64,000 bases of DNA from the NCBI RefSeq assembly GCF_035046485.1, contig NC_085138.1:336982263-337046262 (forward strand), read 5' to 3'. The stretch's first letter is position 1, and every line of letters begins with the position of its first letter. This DNA comes from Aedes albopictus. Its lineage: Eukaryota; Arthropoda; Insecta; Diptera; Culicidae. Below, in pieces: positions 54,188 to 64,000 of the stretch. A model generated the notes under the pieces. That model was not told the origin of the DNA. It saw only the letters and a list, made by a program, of their open reading frames with translations, and ran no database searches. Both the position numbers and the translations under genes were made by a program.

Positions 54188-54968
54188 TTTTAGCAACCTC
54201 GTTGTCAACTGCATTTTTGTCACAGTGCACTTGTGCATTTGTTTTTAAAACTTGTAGAATCCCAATAACGCATATTTTACCATCTTTTCCCCAACCTAGC
54301 GAGACTTGCGAAATATCTTAAGCGACTGAGCGCTCTAAAAAAGATCGTCGCTATTGAGGCAAAGAGTACGCAAATCAAGGGGGTGCTCTGCCCATTGATT
54401 GAACGATCACTCGAAGTAAACAGCTCGTCGCGCTGGGAGACCTCTGCTGCTGGGGGAGCGCGCTCGTCATCAAACGAATTGCACGGTTTAAGTTCGATTG
54501 CGACTTGAGGCCAAGAGGAGCTCTCCGCTGCGCTGCTATCTCCACCGCCGGATCGGATTTGCTGCACAGCTAGCTAGCTATTATTAGCACTGCCTGTTTG
54601 TGGCCGCGAATTTTCTGAATGTCGGACGGTGACGATGACGCGGTGATTTCCACTTGGCGTTCAAAGAGAGCGCAGCGTCCTGATGAATGGGATCGGTTGT
54701 ATTGCACAATCCGAAAACATGATGGATACAAGATTATGCGGTCATCACAAATATGACGATCCTAACCCGACCGCGGAAAGTAGTAAACACGTTCTTGGAT
54801 TATTTGTGGAGTGAAAGGGGCTTGTAATTATGAAATTAACGAATCGTGTCTGTTTTAAAAGTGCCATAAAACTGTAATACAATCTGACACATGCATTCTT
54901 TCCACTTTAATTTTGTTGCCAATAAAAAAAATCTCAGAATCATTCAAGTAGGATTATTAATATATATA
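54188..54968. other. GC-richer unique island
   Basis: Repeat-free. A CpG-rich part lies at 54370-54700 with a GCTAGCTAGCTA run at 54570-54581. The minus frame 54277-54567 (96 codons) is unrecognised. Possible regulatory or exonic DNA. Confidence 0.3.
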
Positions 54969-55328
54969 CAGGGGGTGGCCAAGAGTAAGGCAACTTTTTA
55001 TTCTCTTACAAAAAAGTTCAACATGCTGTAACTTTTCATAGAGTGCATCAAAAATACTCAAATTTTGACTGTTTGTCAACCTATTATATGTGCATCATTG
55101 GTACAAATTTGGCTCGATTGGTAAATATTTTGCCAAGCTACAATCGCTCTCTTAAAACACTATTTTTTAGACAACCAATTTGACAGTTCAATCATATCTC
55201 GGAGACCAGTGAACCGAATCGAATGAAATTTTGGGCGTTTTTTATGCACTCTATGAGTTACAGCATGTTGATTTTTTTTTTGTGAGAGAAAAAAAGTTGC
55301 CTATCCCAAACATTTTGGCCACCCCATG
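54969..55328. mobile_element. TA-flanked MITE, 360 bp, short member of the preceding family
   Basis: End CAGGGGGTGGCCAAGAGTAA and, on the reverse strand, CATGGGGTGGCCAAAATGTT. TA at 54967-54968 and 55329-55330. Its interior is one arm of the 53313-54185 type ('gactgtttgtcaacctatta', 'catatctcggagaccagtga'). Confidence 0.85.
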
Positions 55329-55456
55329 TATGTTCTTGGAACCGTCATTAGTTGTAGGTATTTAGGCATTTCTTGAAAAATTTCTGTAAAATAGGAAGCA
55401 GTTCCTTAAAGAACTTTCCCATATAAACAGTAGTGACATTTTTTACAAATTGAAGA

Positions 55457-56360
55457 ACTACTACTTACTTACTTTCAGTCCTGGACACCCACGGTGGTGC
55501 AGAGGGCCGAATTGAAAGATTTCCATCCTGGGCAATTGATCTGTGGCCAGGTCAAATTTCTTTCGACTTGCTTGATTTCGTTATTGAGCCTGCGCCGCCA
55601 TGAGCTCTGGGTCTGCCTCTGCTGCGATGTCCTGCTGAGTTCCAGTCTAACGCTTGCTTCCAGATTTCGTTTCCGCCCCTGCGTAGAATGTGGCCGACCC
55701 ACCCCATTTTCGCTCCCGAATTTCTGTCGCTATCGGCTTTTGATGACATCGACGATGGAGCTCCACCTTGGAGATCCAATTGTGAGGCCACCATGCACGA
55801 ATTATATACCGCAGGCATCTATTGATGAAGACCAGCAGCCGTTGCGTGTTCTCCACTGATACACACCAGGTTTCACTGGCGTATAGCAGCACTGATTTCA
55901 CGTTCGAGTTGAAAATTCGGATTTTGGTGCGCCGACTGATCTAGTTGTTTTTCCATACATTTCTTAAACTCGCAAAAGCAACCCTCGCCTTCTTGATCCG
56001 TGCACCTATGTCGATCTTGGTGCCGCCATCGGCCGCCATTTGGCTACCAAGATATTAAAGGCTTTCAACTTTCTCCACTGATTGCCTAGCTACCGTAAAG
56101 CTGGAAGGGTTGACCATGTTTCCAACGATTTGTTCTTGTTGACCATCTTACCATCAAAGACCTGCCGCTGAGGAGCGATCGGCAAGATCATTGAGCTTGC
56201 TCTGCATATCAGAGTGCCGTTGAGTTAGGAGAGCAACGTCATCAGCCAATTCGAAGTCATTTAGGTGCTCCATGGTAATGAGCTGCCACAGCAATTCACG
56301 ATTTAGTTCACGGTCAATCGTACCAACCAGGATCTCATCGATTACGATGAGGAACAGTAA
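55457..56360 (-). mobile_element. LINE fragment with RT active-site motif, frameshifted
   Basis: On the minus strand the order is: a palm motif LADDVALL (56226-56249, normally Y/F-ADD), then LLYASETWCVSVENTQRL, an RCLRYIIRAWWPHNW stretch, GWVGHILRRGGNEIWKQALD, RSRGRP and a C-terminal SFNSALCTTVG. These parts fall in at least two frames (minus 55647-55901, 55552-55818, 55475-55702), so frameshifts have broken it. The 3' end has an AAGT-type tandem tail (about 55457-55475), as in RTE-like LINEs. It is truncated 5' of the palm. Confidence 0.85.
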
Positions 56361-57632
56361 AATTGAAGGACTGAAATCTGATAAATTCGCTCCCTATTTA
56401 ACAAAAAAAAAAAACTTTTGACTCTAATCATGAAAAACAATTTTTAACTTAAGACACTTAATCGAATTCTTTCTAAAATCATTGGTAAAAAAAATTAAAA
56501 AAAAATGTAATAAATAGTTTATTTATTTCAAAAGTATGTCTTATAACTTATAAAAAAACATGCGAATACTTATTTGTTTCTGTTTCCAAAAAATATTTCT
56601 TTTAGAAATCGGGATTTTTTAGAACAATTAAGAGTTTTTTTTTTCAAAGATTCGTCAAAGTATTCTAAGTTTTATTTTCATTTATTGTTTCAGTTTTTGC
56701 CTGAAAATCAAAGTTATCGTTGAAAAATACTTCGCAATAATACTTTCTGAAAAAATAATAGAAAAAATCTTTCACGGATTCTGATAACAACTGCTTTATG
56801 ATATTTTAAAAATTCTACAGAATACAAACGAAAGTTTTTCATATGCATGAAATTCCATATGCAAATCGGAAAATCTGATATACGTCCCTTGTCATTCTCT
56901 CTGGTGAGAAATTTTCCTGAGATTTCATGTACGTTTTCTTAGAAATTCTATCAAGGATACGGAAAGATACTATTCTAATTCTAATTTCTTGTAGAAGAAA
57001 TTCTATCAAACATTCTTCTAAATCTTTATTCTGAACTACTGCTCACTTTATTTGAGGAATAAAGCAGAAACACTTTTAGAATAACACTTTACCGTCAGAA
57101 CTGCAGCAAACCAAAATGAAATATTTCGACAGTTTCGACAGGTACTCTTTTGAAATAGCTATGTTTTTTCACAAAAATATATTGTTTAGGTTGGGCACCA
57201 ACTTTTTCTCAAAAAATCTTCAGAAAAAATATCTTGTCAGCTATAGAGATTATAGAGATTTCATCAGCAATTCCATGAAACATGTTCTGTGTACAGGCTT
57301 TTAAGAAAATTATGATACTCCCTAAAAGAATTACTTACTCTCTGAAAGTCCTTTGAGAATTATTCTAAAATTACATAAGTCCCACCTATTAATTGCAGAG
57401 ATTCTGTCAAACATTTCTAAATATTACCAGAAATATTGAACAAATTTCGAAAATCTCTAATATATAATATGTATATGTAATAAAATATTAAATGGTACGA
57501 AAGCAAGGGACTTCATATCCCAAAATGTTAAATTTAAAAACAAAAACTTCAGAAACAACCATATTTAAGTCCAGTTTTGGATGCCTTAACAGGCTTTGCA
57601 ATGAAATTCCTTAGTACAAAAATTATCATGAT
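56361..57632. other. AT-rich unique sequence
   Basis: No genes or element boundaries seen. Weak similarity to satellite units ('agaaattctatcaa') occurs at 56930-57020. Confidence 0.3.
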
Positions 57633-57870
57633 TAATTGCTGGGTTTTTTTTTATTACCAAACAGGTTTGGGTCGAAGGGTCTCCGATTTTATTGAAAATT
57701 TTACCAGAGCTAGAGGTCGTGGATATATGAACATATATAGAGTTCAAAAAAAAAATCATAGAGGACTATTTTCCCGGAAAACGCTAGATGAAATTTCACG
57801 ATTTTCCAAAATTTTCTAAAACACCCAAACTTCAAAAAATTATATCTCAAAAACTATGCATCGTAGTACA
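57633..57870 (+). mobile_element. Diverged relative of the foldback at 19121-19971 (one arm)
   Basis: It shares 'gaagggtctc', 'gtggatatatgaac', 'ttttcccggaaaac' and 'gcatcgtag' in the same order as 19150-19340. No inverted partner is evident downstream. The frames 57577-58112 come from this arm and flanking DNA. Confidence 0.6.
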
Positions 57871-58804
57871 AACTTTTTTGAGTGAAATCGACGCCAAATT
57901 ACCTCAGCAATTCAATAAAATTACCTACGTCGAGAAAAACAAATCTCAGAAAATTTTTCACCACAGCGAAAAAACTTCTAAAAATGCTGACAAAAGTACT
58001 GTCTGTATCATTGATTATTTTCAACAAAAATTTTCTAAGCGCAAAAACTAATGTTCTTTCTTTCGTTATTGTTGTTGTTATTGTTATTGTTTATTTTAAC
58101 TTGAAATTTTGAAAGAGGGAAAAACCCCTTTGAGTGATTTCGGCATTTCAAAAACGAAGTCTTTCTCAAAAAGGCACAAAACCTCTTTATCATTTTAAAT
58201 AACTTCATAAAAATAACTTAAAACTAAAGGCTCACACGGCAGTGAACCATAACGGAGCCGCTATCTTGAAAGAGGACAGCATGCCAAATCGTAAAACGAG
58301 TCTCCGGAAATCCAGAAATACTAATGGGGGGGAGGGGTCAGGGGGTCATCAGAAACGAATCTTCAAGGCTTAAATAAAGAATACCAAAACAAGGGGAACA
58401 GTATCAAACAAAATAGGCAATCTCATTTAAAAATTTCAACAAAAGTTTCAATATATGTTCATTTTATAAGCTCAAAATATCCCGTATAGATATAGAATTG
58501 AAAAACCTGCTGCAATTAGGTTATCCAATAATATCTTTCTTTCGTTCTTTGACACCAAAATGGAATCTCTTACCGTTTTGGAGATATAGCCATAAAACCA
58601 ATGGCCAGTCGCTATATTTTCATAGGAAGCCATCTACAACAGCGGTCGTTCACTTGTTGCAACACATTTGCAATGCAACGAACAAATGATATTCGCTCAT
58701 TGCAACGTAACTTTGACATCAACGTGCATCGGAGTACACTGCCAGCATGATTGACAGCTCAGCTATGACGCTTTATTGCGCCGAGCTCTCGAGAGGAATT
58801 TCTA
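57871..58804. other. Unique sequence
   Basis: AT-rich to 58230, then mixed. A G-rich 'gggggggaggggtcaggggg'-like patch lies at 58325-58345. No gene recognised. Confidence 0.3.
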
Positions 58805-58806
58805 TA

Positions 58807-60080
58807 AGGACTGTTCAATTTATAAAACGGACAACTTTATAAGGCTATAAAAAGAAGACGCGTAGTTCAAATTTAACCACCCTTGCTTCGTTGATCAGTA
58901 CATCATCTGTCATTACAATGATAATTTTTGGATCGAATAAAAATAGTTTTATTTTATAGAAAATCGGCCAGGTGTTAAATAAGGTGAATTTTTTGATTGC
59001 TGAAAATTTAAAATATATATAAAATTACTGTTCACATATGGTATATCGTTTTTAATACCAGAAAAGTATGTGCCATGCGGCAGCAGCATGAGTAATAAAC
59101 ATTCTGGCAAAATTTAAACTCAATCGGAAAATTAAGTGTTGAGATATTAAAGTCTCAAGAAAGATTCGATTTTTTCAATAAAATTCAATTGTAAAGCAAA
59201 AGGGGCATGAAAATATTAAATAACCAATTTTTTTATGCATCCAGTCGAAAGTGGAAATAATGTGGATTTAAATGCAGAAAACTGCTTCTTAATAGCATTG
59301 CTGGTTTGGTTACTGTGCGCTATTGCAGACACAGTAATCAAAACGGTTTCGTTCTTTGAAGGTTCTTACAAATAACAATGCAACCTAATGCAAATTTTGC
59401 ATAACAATAATGTTGGAAATGAAAACTTTGCATCCGATTATTATTAAATAAGGTGTACAATAGCATAGGACCAACTTTGCTGAAAATAAATAATAACAAG
59501 ATTCGCTAGAGTCGAAAATCTGCATCAATGGAGCAAAAAGTATGACATTTTTCAATATGGCCATCTTTATGGATTAATTTTTTTATGAAAAACGCAATTA
59601 TAAGTAATTTTTTCTTCTGTATCATTCAGACAGCAATATTCTACTACTCTGGACAATTTTTCAGCCGAATCCGTGATGTTATTGCAGCACAGGACTTTAA
59701 TGAACATTTTTTCATAATTTGTATGAAAATAAGGCAACTCACCATATCAAGCCGGAGACTGCTTGGTGCATAATTACTGACCAACTATTAAGCTTTACCT
59801 TTAGTAGAATAGTATAAGATTCCAATACATTGAAAACTTCTTGAAAATGTGCATATTAAGTATGTGGAAAGTAATGTCGAATTTTGAGAAATAGGTTTTT
59901 ATTGATGTTTTACGAAAACCGCTTCAGTTACACAATAAAGAACATTTTGCTTAATGTTGTATTTTTCCTACATTTGCGAATAGCTATAGAAAGTTATGCA
60001 AAAAACTGATAATGATTTTATTGAAAAATAAAAAAGATATCGCAAAGGTAAGTTGTCCGTTTTATAAATTGAACAGTCCT
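58807..60080. mobile_element. TA-flanked element, 1274 bp, no transposase
   Basis: 32-bp inverted ends, perfect over AGGACTGTTCAATTTATAAA and continuing 'acggacaactt'. TA at 58805-58806 and 60081-60082. The size equals a mariner-type transposon, but no DDE transposase is readable. The only frame of note (59585-59773) is unrecognised. Confidence 0.85.
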
Positions 60081-60082
60081 TA

Positions 60083-61435
60083 GTGTAATAGCTGGTTGAA
60101 TTCGGTAGGAAGAATTTTCAGAAATTTCAAAAATAATTAAATGTGATAAAATCGTATGAAAGCATTGACGAGCACGTGGCAAACCTTCTCGCAGTATTTA
60201 ACACAATATTTTTTTTCTCCTTGAACAATACAAGAGGGAAAGTCATCATGTAAAAACTCCTGAATTTAGCATAAACAATATCACATGTTTCATTTTATTG
60301 TGGAAGCTTTAGAAGCTTTGAGGATTTCTTGGAGAAAAGTCTGGAGCAATTTGTTGAAAATTCTCGAAGAATTTCCATTCAACCTAACCTGTGAGGATTA
60401 GTGTAGTGTAGTCTGGAGAAATCATAGTTCAGATTTTTTTAAATTTTGGTAAGGATATCTAGGGCAAACTATGCGAAAATCTGCGTAGGTTTTTCAGAAC
60501 ACAATTTAGAGAATATCTTATAAAAAATCTCAAAAAACTCCAAACGCATTTGGAAAGAACTTTAAATTGAATTTTCGCTCAAATTACTGTCTTAACTACT
60601 TGTGGAGATTCGAGCATGATTTGACAAACTCTACAAGTAAAGTCATAAACCATCGATGTAGTTTCTCACAGAACTTGTGACGGTATTCTTGGAGTAGAGT
60701 CACTAAGAGAGATATTGACGGAATATTTTTAGAGGTTTACACAAAAATTGACGTAATCATACTGAAAGTACTAGTGATCTAAAACATGCTTCAACTTTCT
60801 GTTAGAACCCCTTCCACAATATTCAACAATTATCCACTGCAGGACTTCAAATTCAAAATTTGCAAAGAATTTTTTCCGAAATTTTCGAAATTGTTTTTGA
60901 TATTTGTGATTTTTTTTTGAAAATGACAATAGGGATCGTCCAGAAACTTTACCAAAACTAAAACTGGACCCTATTCTAGAATTTTCAGACATTCTGATAC
61001 ACCTATTTTGTGAGTTTTTTTTTTTAATTTTCCAAAACGACCACAGATTTTTTTTGCAATAGAAAACGAGAAAAAAAACCTATTGATATAATATTTTGAT
61101 ATGGAGATAAAAAAAGGTATTAGTTAATTAGTATTAATGTTGGGAAGTTTACGGTTTCTTTCTTGGGTAAATTCCATTTGAATAATGATCTTATTAGTCA
61201 TAGAAATCATTCGTCATCCCTTCTGTAATACGAGAGTCGAGCAAGGTATAAAACGAAACTTTGGATTGCATTATATTTTTTTTTTGAGAGAGGAATAAAA
61301 AAAACATTGTATGTTACAAGAAGCATCTCTGGCAGTGAAATCTGCATGAACTAAAAGAGCATAACCAGAAAAGTTTATTTCGGAACACTTGGAGTAATTA
61401 ATGCCAAAAAATCTAAAAAAATAATGGATTAAGAC
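60083..61435. other. AT-rich unique sequence
   Basis: No genes, RNAs or element boundaries recognised. Confidence 0.3.
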
Positions 61436-61447
61436 ATTTTCTGGTGA

Positions 61448-61501
61448 AGGAGATGAACCAGCCTCGGGCTGAAAATCTCCCTAATAAAGCTAATAATAAT
61501 A
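61448..61501 (+). mobile_element. 54-bp LINE 3' end with 12-bp target duplication
   Basis: The insert 'aggagatgaaccagcctcgg' through 'taataaagc' ends in (TAA)n and is flanked by ATTTTCTGGTGA at 61436-61447 and 61502-61513. A (TAA)n tail is characteristic of I-type LINEs. It is an extremely short dead-on-arrival insertion. Confidence 0.85.
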
Positions 61502-61513
61502 ATTTTCTGGTGA

Positions 61514-61979
61514 GTTTCCGAAAAGATTTTTTTTTGGCTTTTTAGTTTGGTAAAAACTTTTCAGAAAAATTTCTGGAAAAGCTCTGGTGAATATTCTAAG
61601 AAACATCTCTAAACAAATTTGTAGAACTTATAAGGATATGGCCATTTTGGCCCTCTCGCAATGGGCCTTGGTGGCACCTTTCTGGCCAACCACACACAGC
61701 GGCTGTGAACATATTCCACAAAGGTTATCCCAAAACGTTGTTCATATTTTACCATAAAGTTCCTTTATATCAGTATAATATTGTTGTAGTTGTCAGACAT
61801 CATTCTACGTTTTTGTTTACATATTGTCTAAGTTTAAACGTTATGTCCAGATTACTCTCCTGAAACAAGTACATATTTTCTTTTTTATTGTATTGTGTAT
61901 GAGAAGTTCTTCTAGAAGTTTCACAAAAGTATACTATTTGACTCAACTAGAATTTCCAGTCTAGGGAAATGCAAAACTA
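61514..61979. other. Unique sequence
   Basis: No features recognised. A 'gccattttggccc' palindrome-like patch lies at 61640-61655. Confidence 0.3.
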
Positions 61980-62520
61980 CTAGTTTTGCGGATGTAACTC
62001 TATAATCTCGGCAAGCCGCCCAGTTAAACCTTTGAAAGAATTCCTAGACATGCCACTAGAATTCTGATCGAATTTCCAAACGGTTTCTATAATAGTAGTT
62101 TTTGAGGTTAATTTCTACTGGAAGCTATCTTATTGATTTAAATGGCTTTCTCCAATTTAGGGAAAATCAAGACGACTGGTTTTGTAATGCCCGACGTTTC
62201 GGCCATGTTTATTTGGTCTTTTTCAAAGGTATAACTGCCTATCGTTTCTCGTAAAAGACAGACAGTTAACCCTTAAAAAAAAGGAAAAATACAACAGACC
62301 GAATCGTCGGGCATTACGAAACCAGTCGTCTTGAATTTCCCTGGACTGGAGAAAGCCAGTTAAAACAATAAGATAAGTTCCAGTAGAAATTAACGTCAAA
62401 AGCTACTGTTAAAGAAACCGTTTGGAAATTTGTTCAGAGTTCCAGTGGCTTGTCCAGGAATTATTTCAGGGGTTGAACTGGGCGGCTTGCCCGAGATTAT
62501 ATAGTTACAGTCGCAAATCG
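61980..62520. mobile_element. Foldback element with hammerhead-like remnant
   Basis: The arms pair: 'taatctcggcaagccgccca' against 'tgggcggcttgcccgagatt', 'aatttccaaacggtttct' against its complement, and 'aagacgactggtttt' against 'aaaccagtcgtctt'. The centre is near 62255. The left arm carries a diverged hammerhead-like motif on the minus strand at 62189-62231. Confidence 0.8.
62189..62231 (-). ncRNA. Degenerate hammerhead-like motif
   Basis: The minus strand shows TTTGAAAA in place of CTGANGA, an extra A, GACC...GGCC as a mismatched helix II, then GAAACGTCGGGC identical in plan to 9893-9931. The core is damaged, so it is probably inactive. Confidence 0.3.
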
Positions 62521-62525
62521 AACTT

Positions 62526-62786
62526 CTTCTTCTTCTTTATGGCTCTACGTCCCCACTGGGACTTGGCCTGCCTCGCTTCAACTTAGTGCTCTTTGAGCAC
62601 TTCCACAGTTATTAATTAAAGGGCTTTCTTTGCCTGCCATTGCTTGAATTTGTATATTGTGATGCAAGTAGTATGATTCACTAAGCCCAGGGAGTCGAGA
62701 AAATTTTCCCGACCAGAACGGGAATCGAACCCGCCGTCTCCGGATTGGCGATCCATAGCCTTAATCGCTAGGCTAGCTGGAGATCC
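62526..62786 (-). mobile_element. tRNA-derived SINE (second family), full length
   Basis: Minus-strand head with box A-like 'gctagcctagcgattaagg' and box B 'cgggttcgattccc', and a 3' GAAGAAGAA tail. A 12-bp duplication, CAAATCGAACTT, lies at 62514-62525 and 62787-62798. It abuts the foldback at 61980-62520, so it inserted at its edge. Confidence 0.88.
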
Positions 62787-62798
62787 CAAATCGAACTT

Positions 62799-63774
62799 AT
62801 TGGCACGGAATCATTGATGACGGGATGCTACTGCTAAGCTAAATATCTTCTGCTAAGCTAAATATCTTCAAATTTAACATTTTTTTAAACTTTCTTTCTC
62901 TGAAAATCAACAAATCACTAGATGATTTCCAACGTTTTTGGACAAGCACGAAACGCAAAGTACGAATTTACTAGTTTCGTCACACGTTTCGCTTAAGCCG
63001 ACAAAATCCGTGCGCCACGGATTGATCTCCTCCACTTAACCGATTCATGTAACATTTATCACGACTGTCTACTTCATTTCCACCCGCTGCGCTGCTCCGG
63101 TCCGTGTCGTGAAAACGGAGATGCACAAAAACCAGACCTGCAGCCTCATCATCATCACCGTCGTCATCGTCTTCCACCCCTTCTCTCCTTCACTATCCGG
63201 TGGCGGTGGTAGATGTTGGACATTAATGTGGCCACCCTCGGCGGTCGCCGTCCATAGTAATTTCGCTGTTTTTAGAGCATTGCTTCCACAGTTCCACCGC
63301 AACACCAACCTCCATGATTGGAGCTCATAAATCAGCATCAATTAGCTCGGTTGCGCCGAGATGCACTCGGCTCGTCGGCCTCGTGATTTAACTAAACTAC
63401 TTAAACTAGAGTTAAGCTGGCCGCCACGCTGTGCCAGCTGGCTGGCTGACGACGACGGGGGAGAAAGGATGGATGATGAGCGCATCCAAACGGTCGTGAT
63501 TGCGACGGGGGTTTGGGGCGGTGTTAAAACATGAACCAGATTCGTGTATTGTAAAGGCACTAACTCCTCCGTCTGGGCTGGGGTGTCTTTCTTTCTAACG
63601 ATATAAACGTCGATGATCGTGTTAAACGAATTAATGTAGTTGGAGGATGAGTGGTTGTACTTCACGCCCGGAATGGGTTACAAAAAAAGTGAAGCGTAGT
63701 GTTAAGTGGAAATTGATACTTCGATGGTATGTTTTTTTGTCGTGGTTATCAGTTTTTCTCTTTATCTGGAGATA
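62799..63774. other. GC-richer unique island
   Basis: Repeat-free from about 62960 to 63720, with low-complexity GAC/GTC runs (63140-63180) and homeodomain-like words ('catcaattag'). Overlapping frames on both strands (62980-63665) are unrecognised. It could be regulatory. No exon signals stand out. Confidence 0.3.
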
Positions 63775-63985
63775 GGGTCTGGGACCATTTGGGCAGGAAG
63801 ACCTATTTTGGGCAATTGCTGCTATAACTCAGTAAAGTTCATACATATTGATTTGAACTTTTGAACATGGCTAGACACTGTACGTATCTGATCGTGTTCC
63901 AAAAATCAAGTCAACGTTGAAATTTGACTGAGTTAGAGCAGCAAGTGCCCAAAATAGGTCCCCCTGCCCAAATGGCCCCAGGCCC
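63775..63985. mobile_element. TA-flanked MITE, 211 bp
   Basis: Ends GGGTCTGGGACCATTTGGGC and, on the reverse strand, GGGCCTGGGGCCATTTGGGC. TA at 63773-63774 and 63986-63987. The inner 'ctataactcagt' and 'actgagtta' are shared with 1668-1882. Confidence 0.88.
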
Positions 63986-64000
63986 TACCTAGCTTGATAC

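Overview
This window reads as non-coding, repeat-saturated DNA of a culicine mosquito, most likely Aedes (A. aegypti or a close relative). The grounds are intact tRNA-derived SINEs of the Feilai type with target-site duplications (TSDs), many TA- and TTAA-flanked MITEs and foldback elements, non-LTR retrotransposon remnants, long degenerate 12-bp minisatellite blocks, and high A+T with short GC-richer islands. I found no convincing host protein-coding gene. Most open frames of 60-130 codons come from 12-bp repeats, which keep frames open because 12 is a multiple of 3, or from arms of inverted repeats. It looks like a gene-poor intergenic region or a very large intron.

Layout. 1-1200: minisatellite block. 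1.2-6.5 kb: unique DNA with a MITE (1668-1882), a SINE (2073-2350), a 664-bp foldback (2833-3496), a candidate spliced exon (4733-4800) and a motif repeat split by a foldback (5587-6294). 6.5-9.8 kb: first large inverted minisatellite locus. 9.8-10.4 kb: two hammerhead-ribozyme-like motifs, one of them doubled in a 257-bp palindrome. 10.4-13.8 kb: unique islands, motif repeats and a second SINE-like element. 13.8-17.05 kb: second inverted minisatellite locus. 17.1-20.6 kb: AT-rich foldback, MITE, 851-bp foldback and a piggyBac-type TTAA element. 20.6-24.8 kb: mostly unique. 24.8-26.1 kb: LINE fragment inside a GCCATCTTGG repeat. 26.3-29.7 kb: third inverted minisatellite locus with SINEs. 30-32.4 kb: unique. 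32.4-36.3 kb: fourth inverted minisatellite locus plus a tRNA-Asp-like fragment. 36.5-38.6 kb: CpG-rich promoter-like island. 38.6-44 kb: giant hairpin element, nested TTAA element and a second (about 24-bp) satellite family. 45.3-52.3 kb: deep transposon nest. 52.3-64 kb: unique islands between further elements, a LINE with an RT active-site motif, SINEs and MITEs.

Nothing here works together as an operon or pathway. The architecture is layered insertion, and several elements can be ordered in time because the interrupted sequence is still readable on both sides. The most notable observations are: (1) all four complete 12-bp minisatellite loci have the same inverted polarity (TCCA-type arm left, TGGA-type arm right), like terminal repeats of Foldback elements; (2) compact hammerhead-like cores, some in perfect palindromes; (3) a spaced GGTGAGCTCGTT repeat; (4) a dated nest at 45.8-50.7 kb.

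Limits: everything was read by eye without alignment software. Boundaries inside diverged repeats are approximate, clade names are tentative, and unique islands could hold small exons I cannot confirm.
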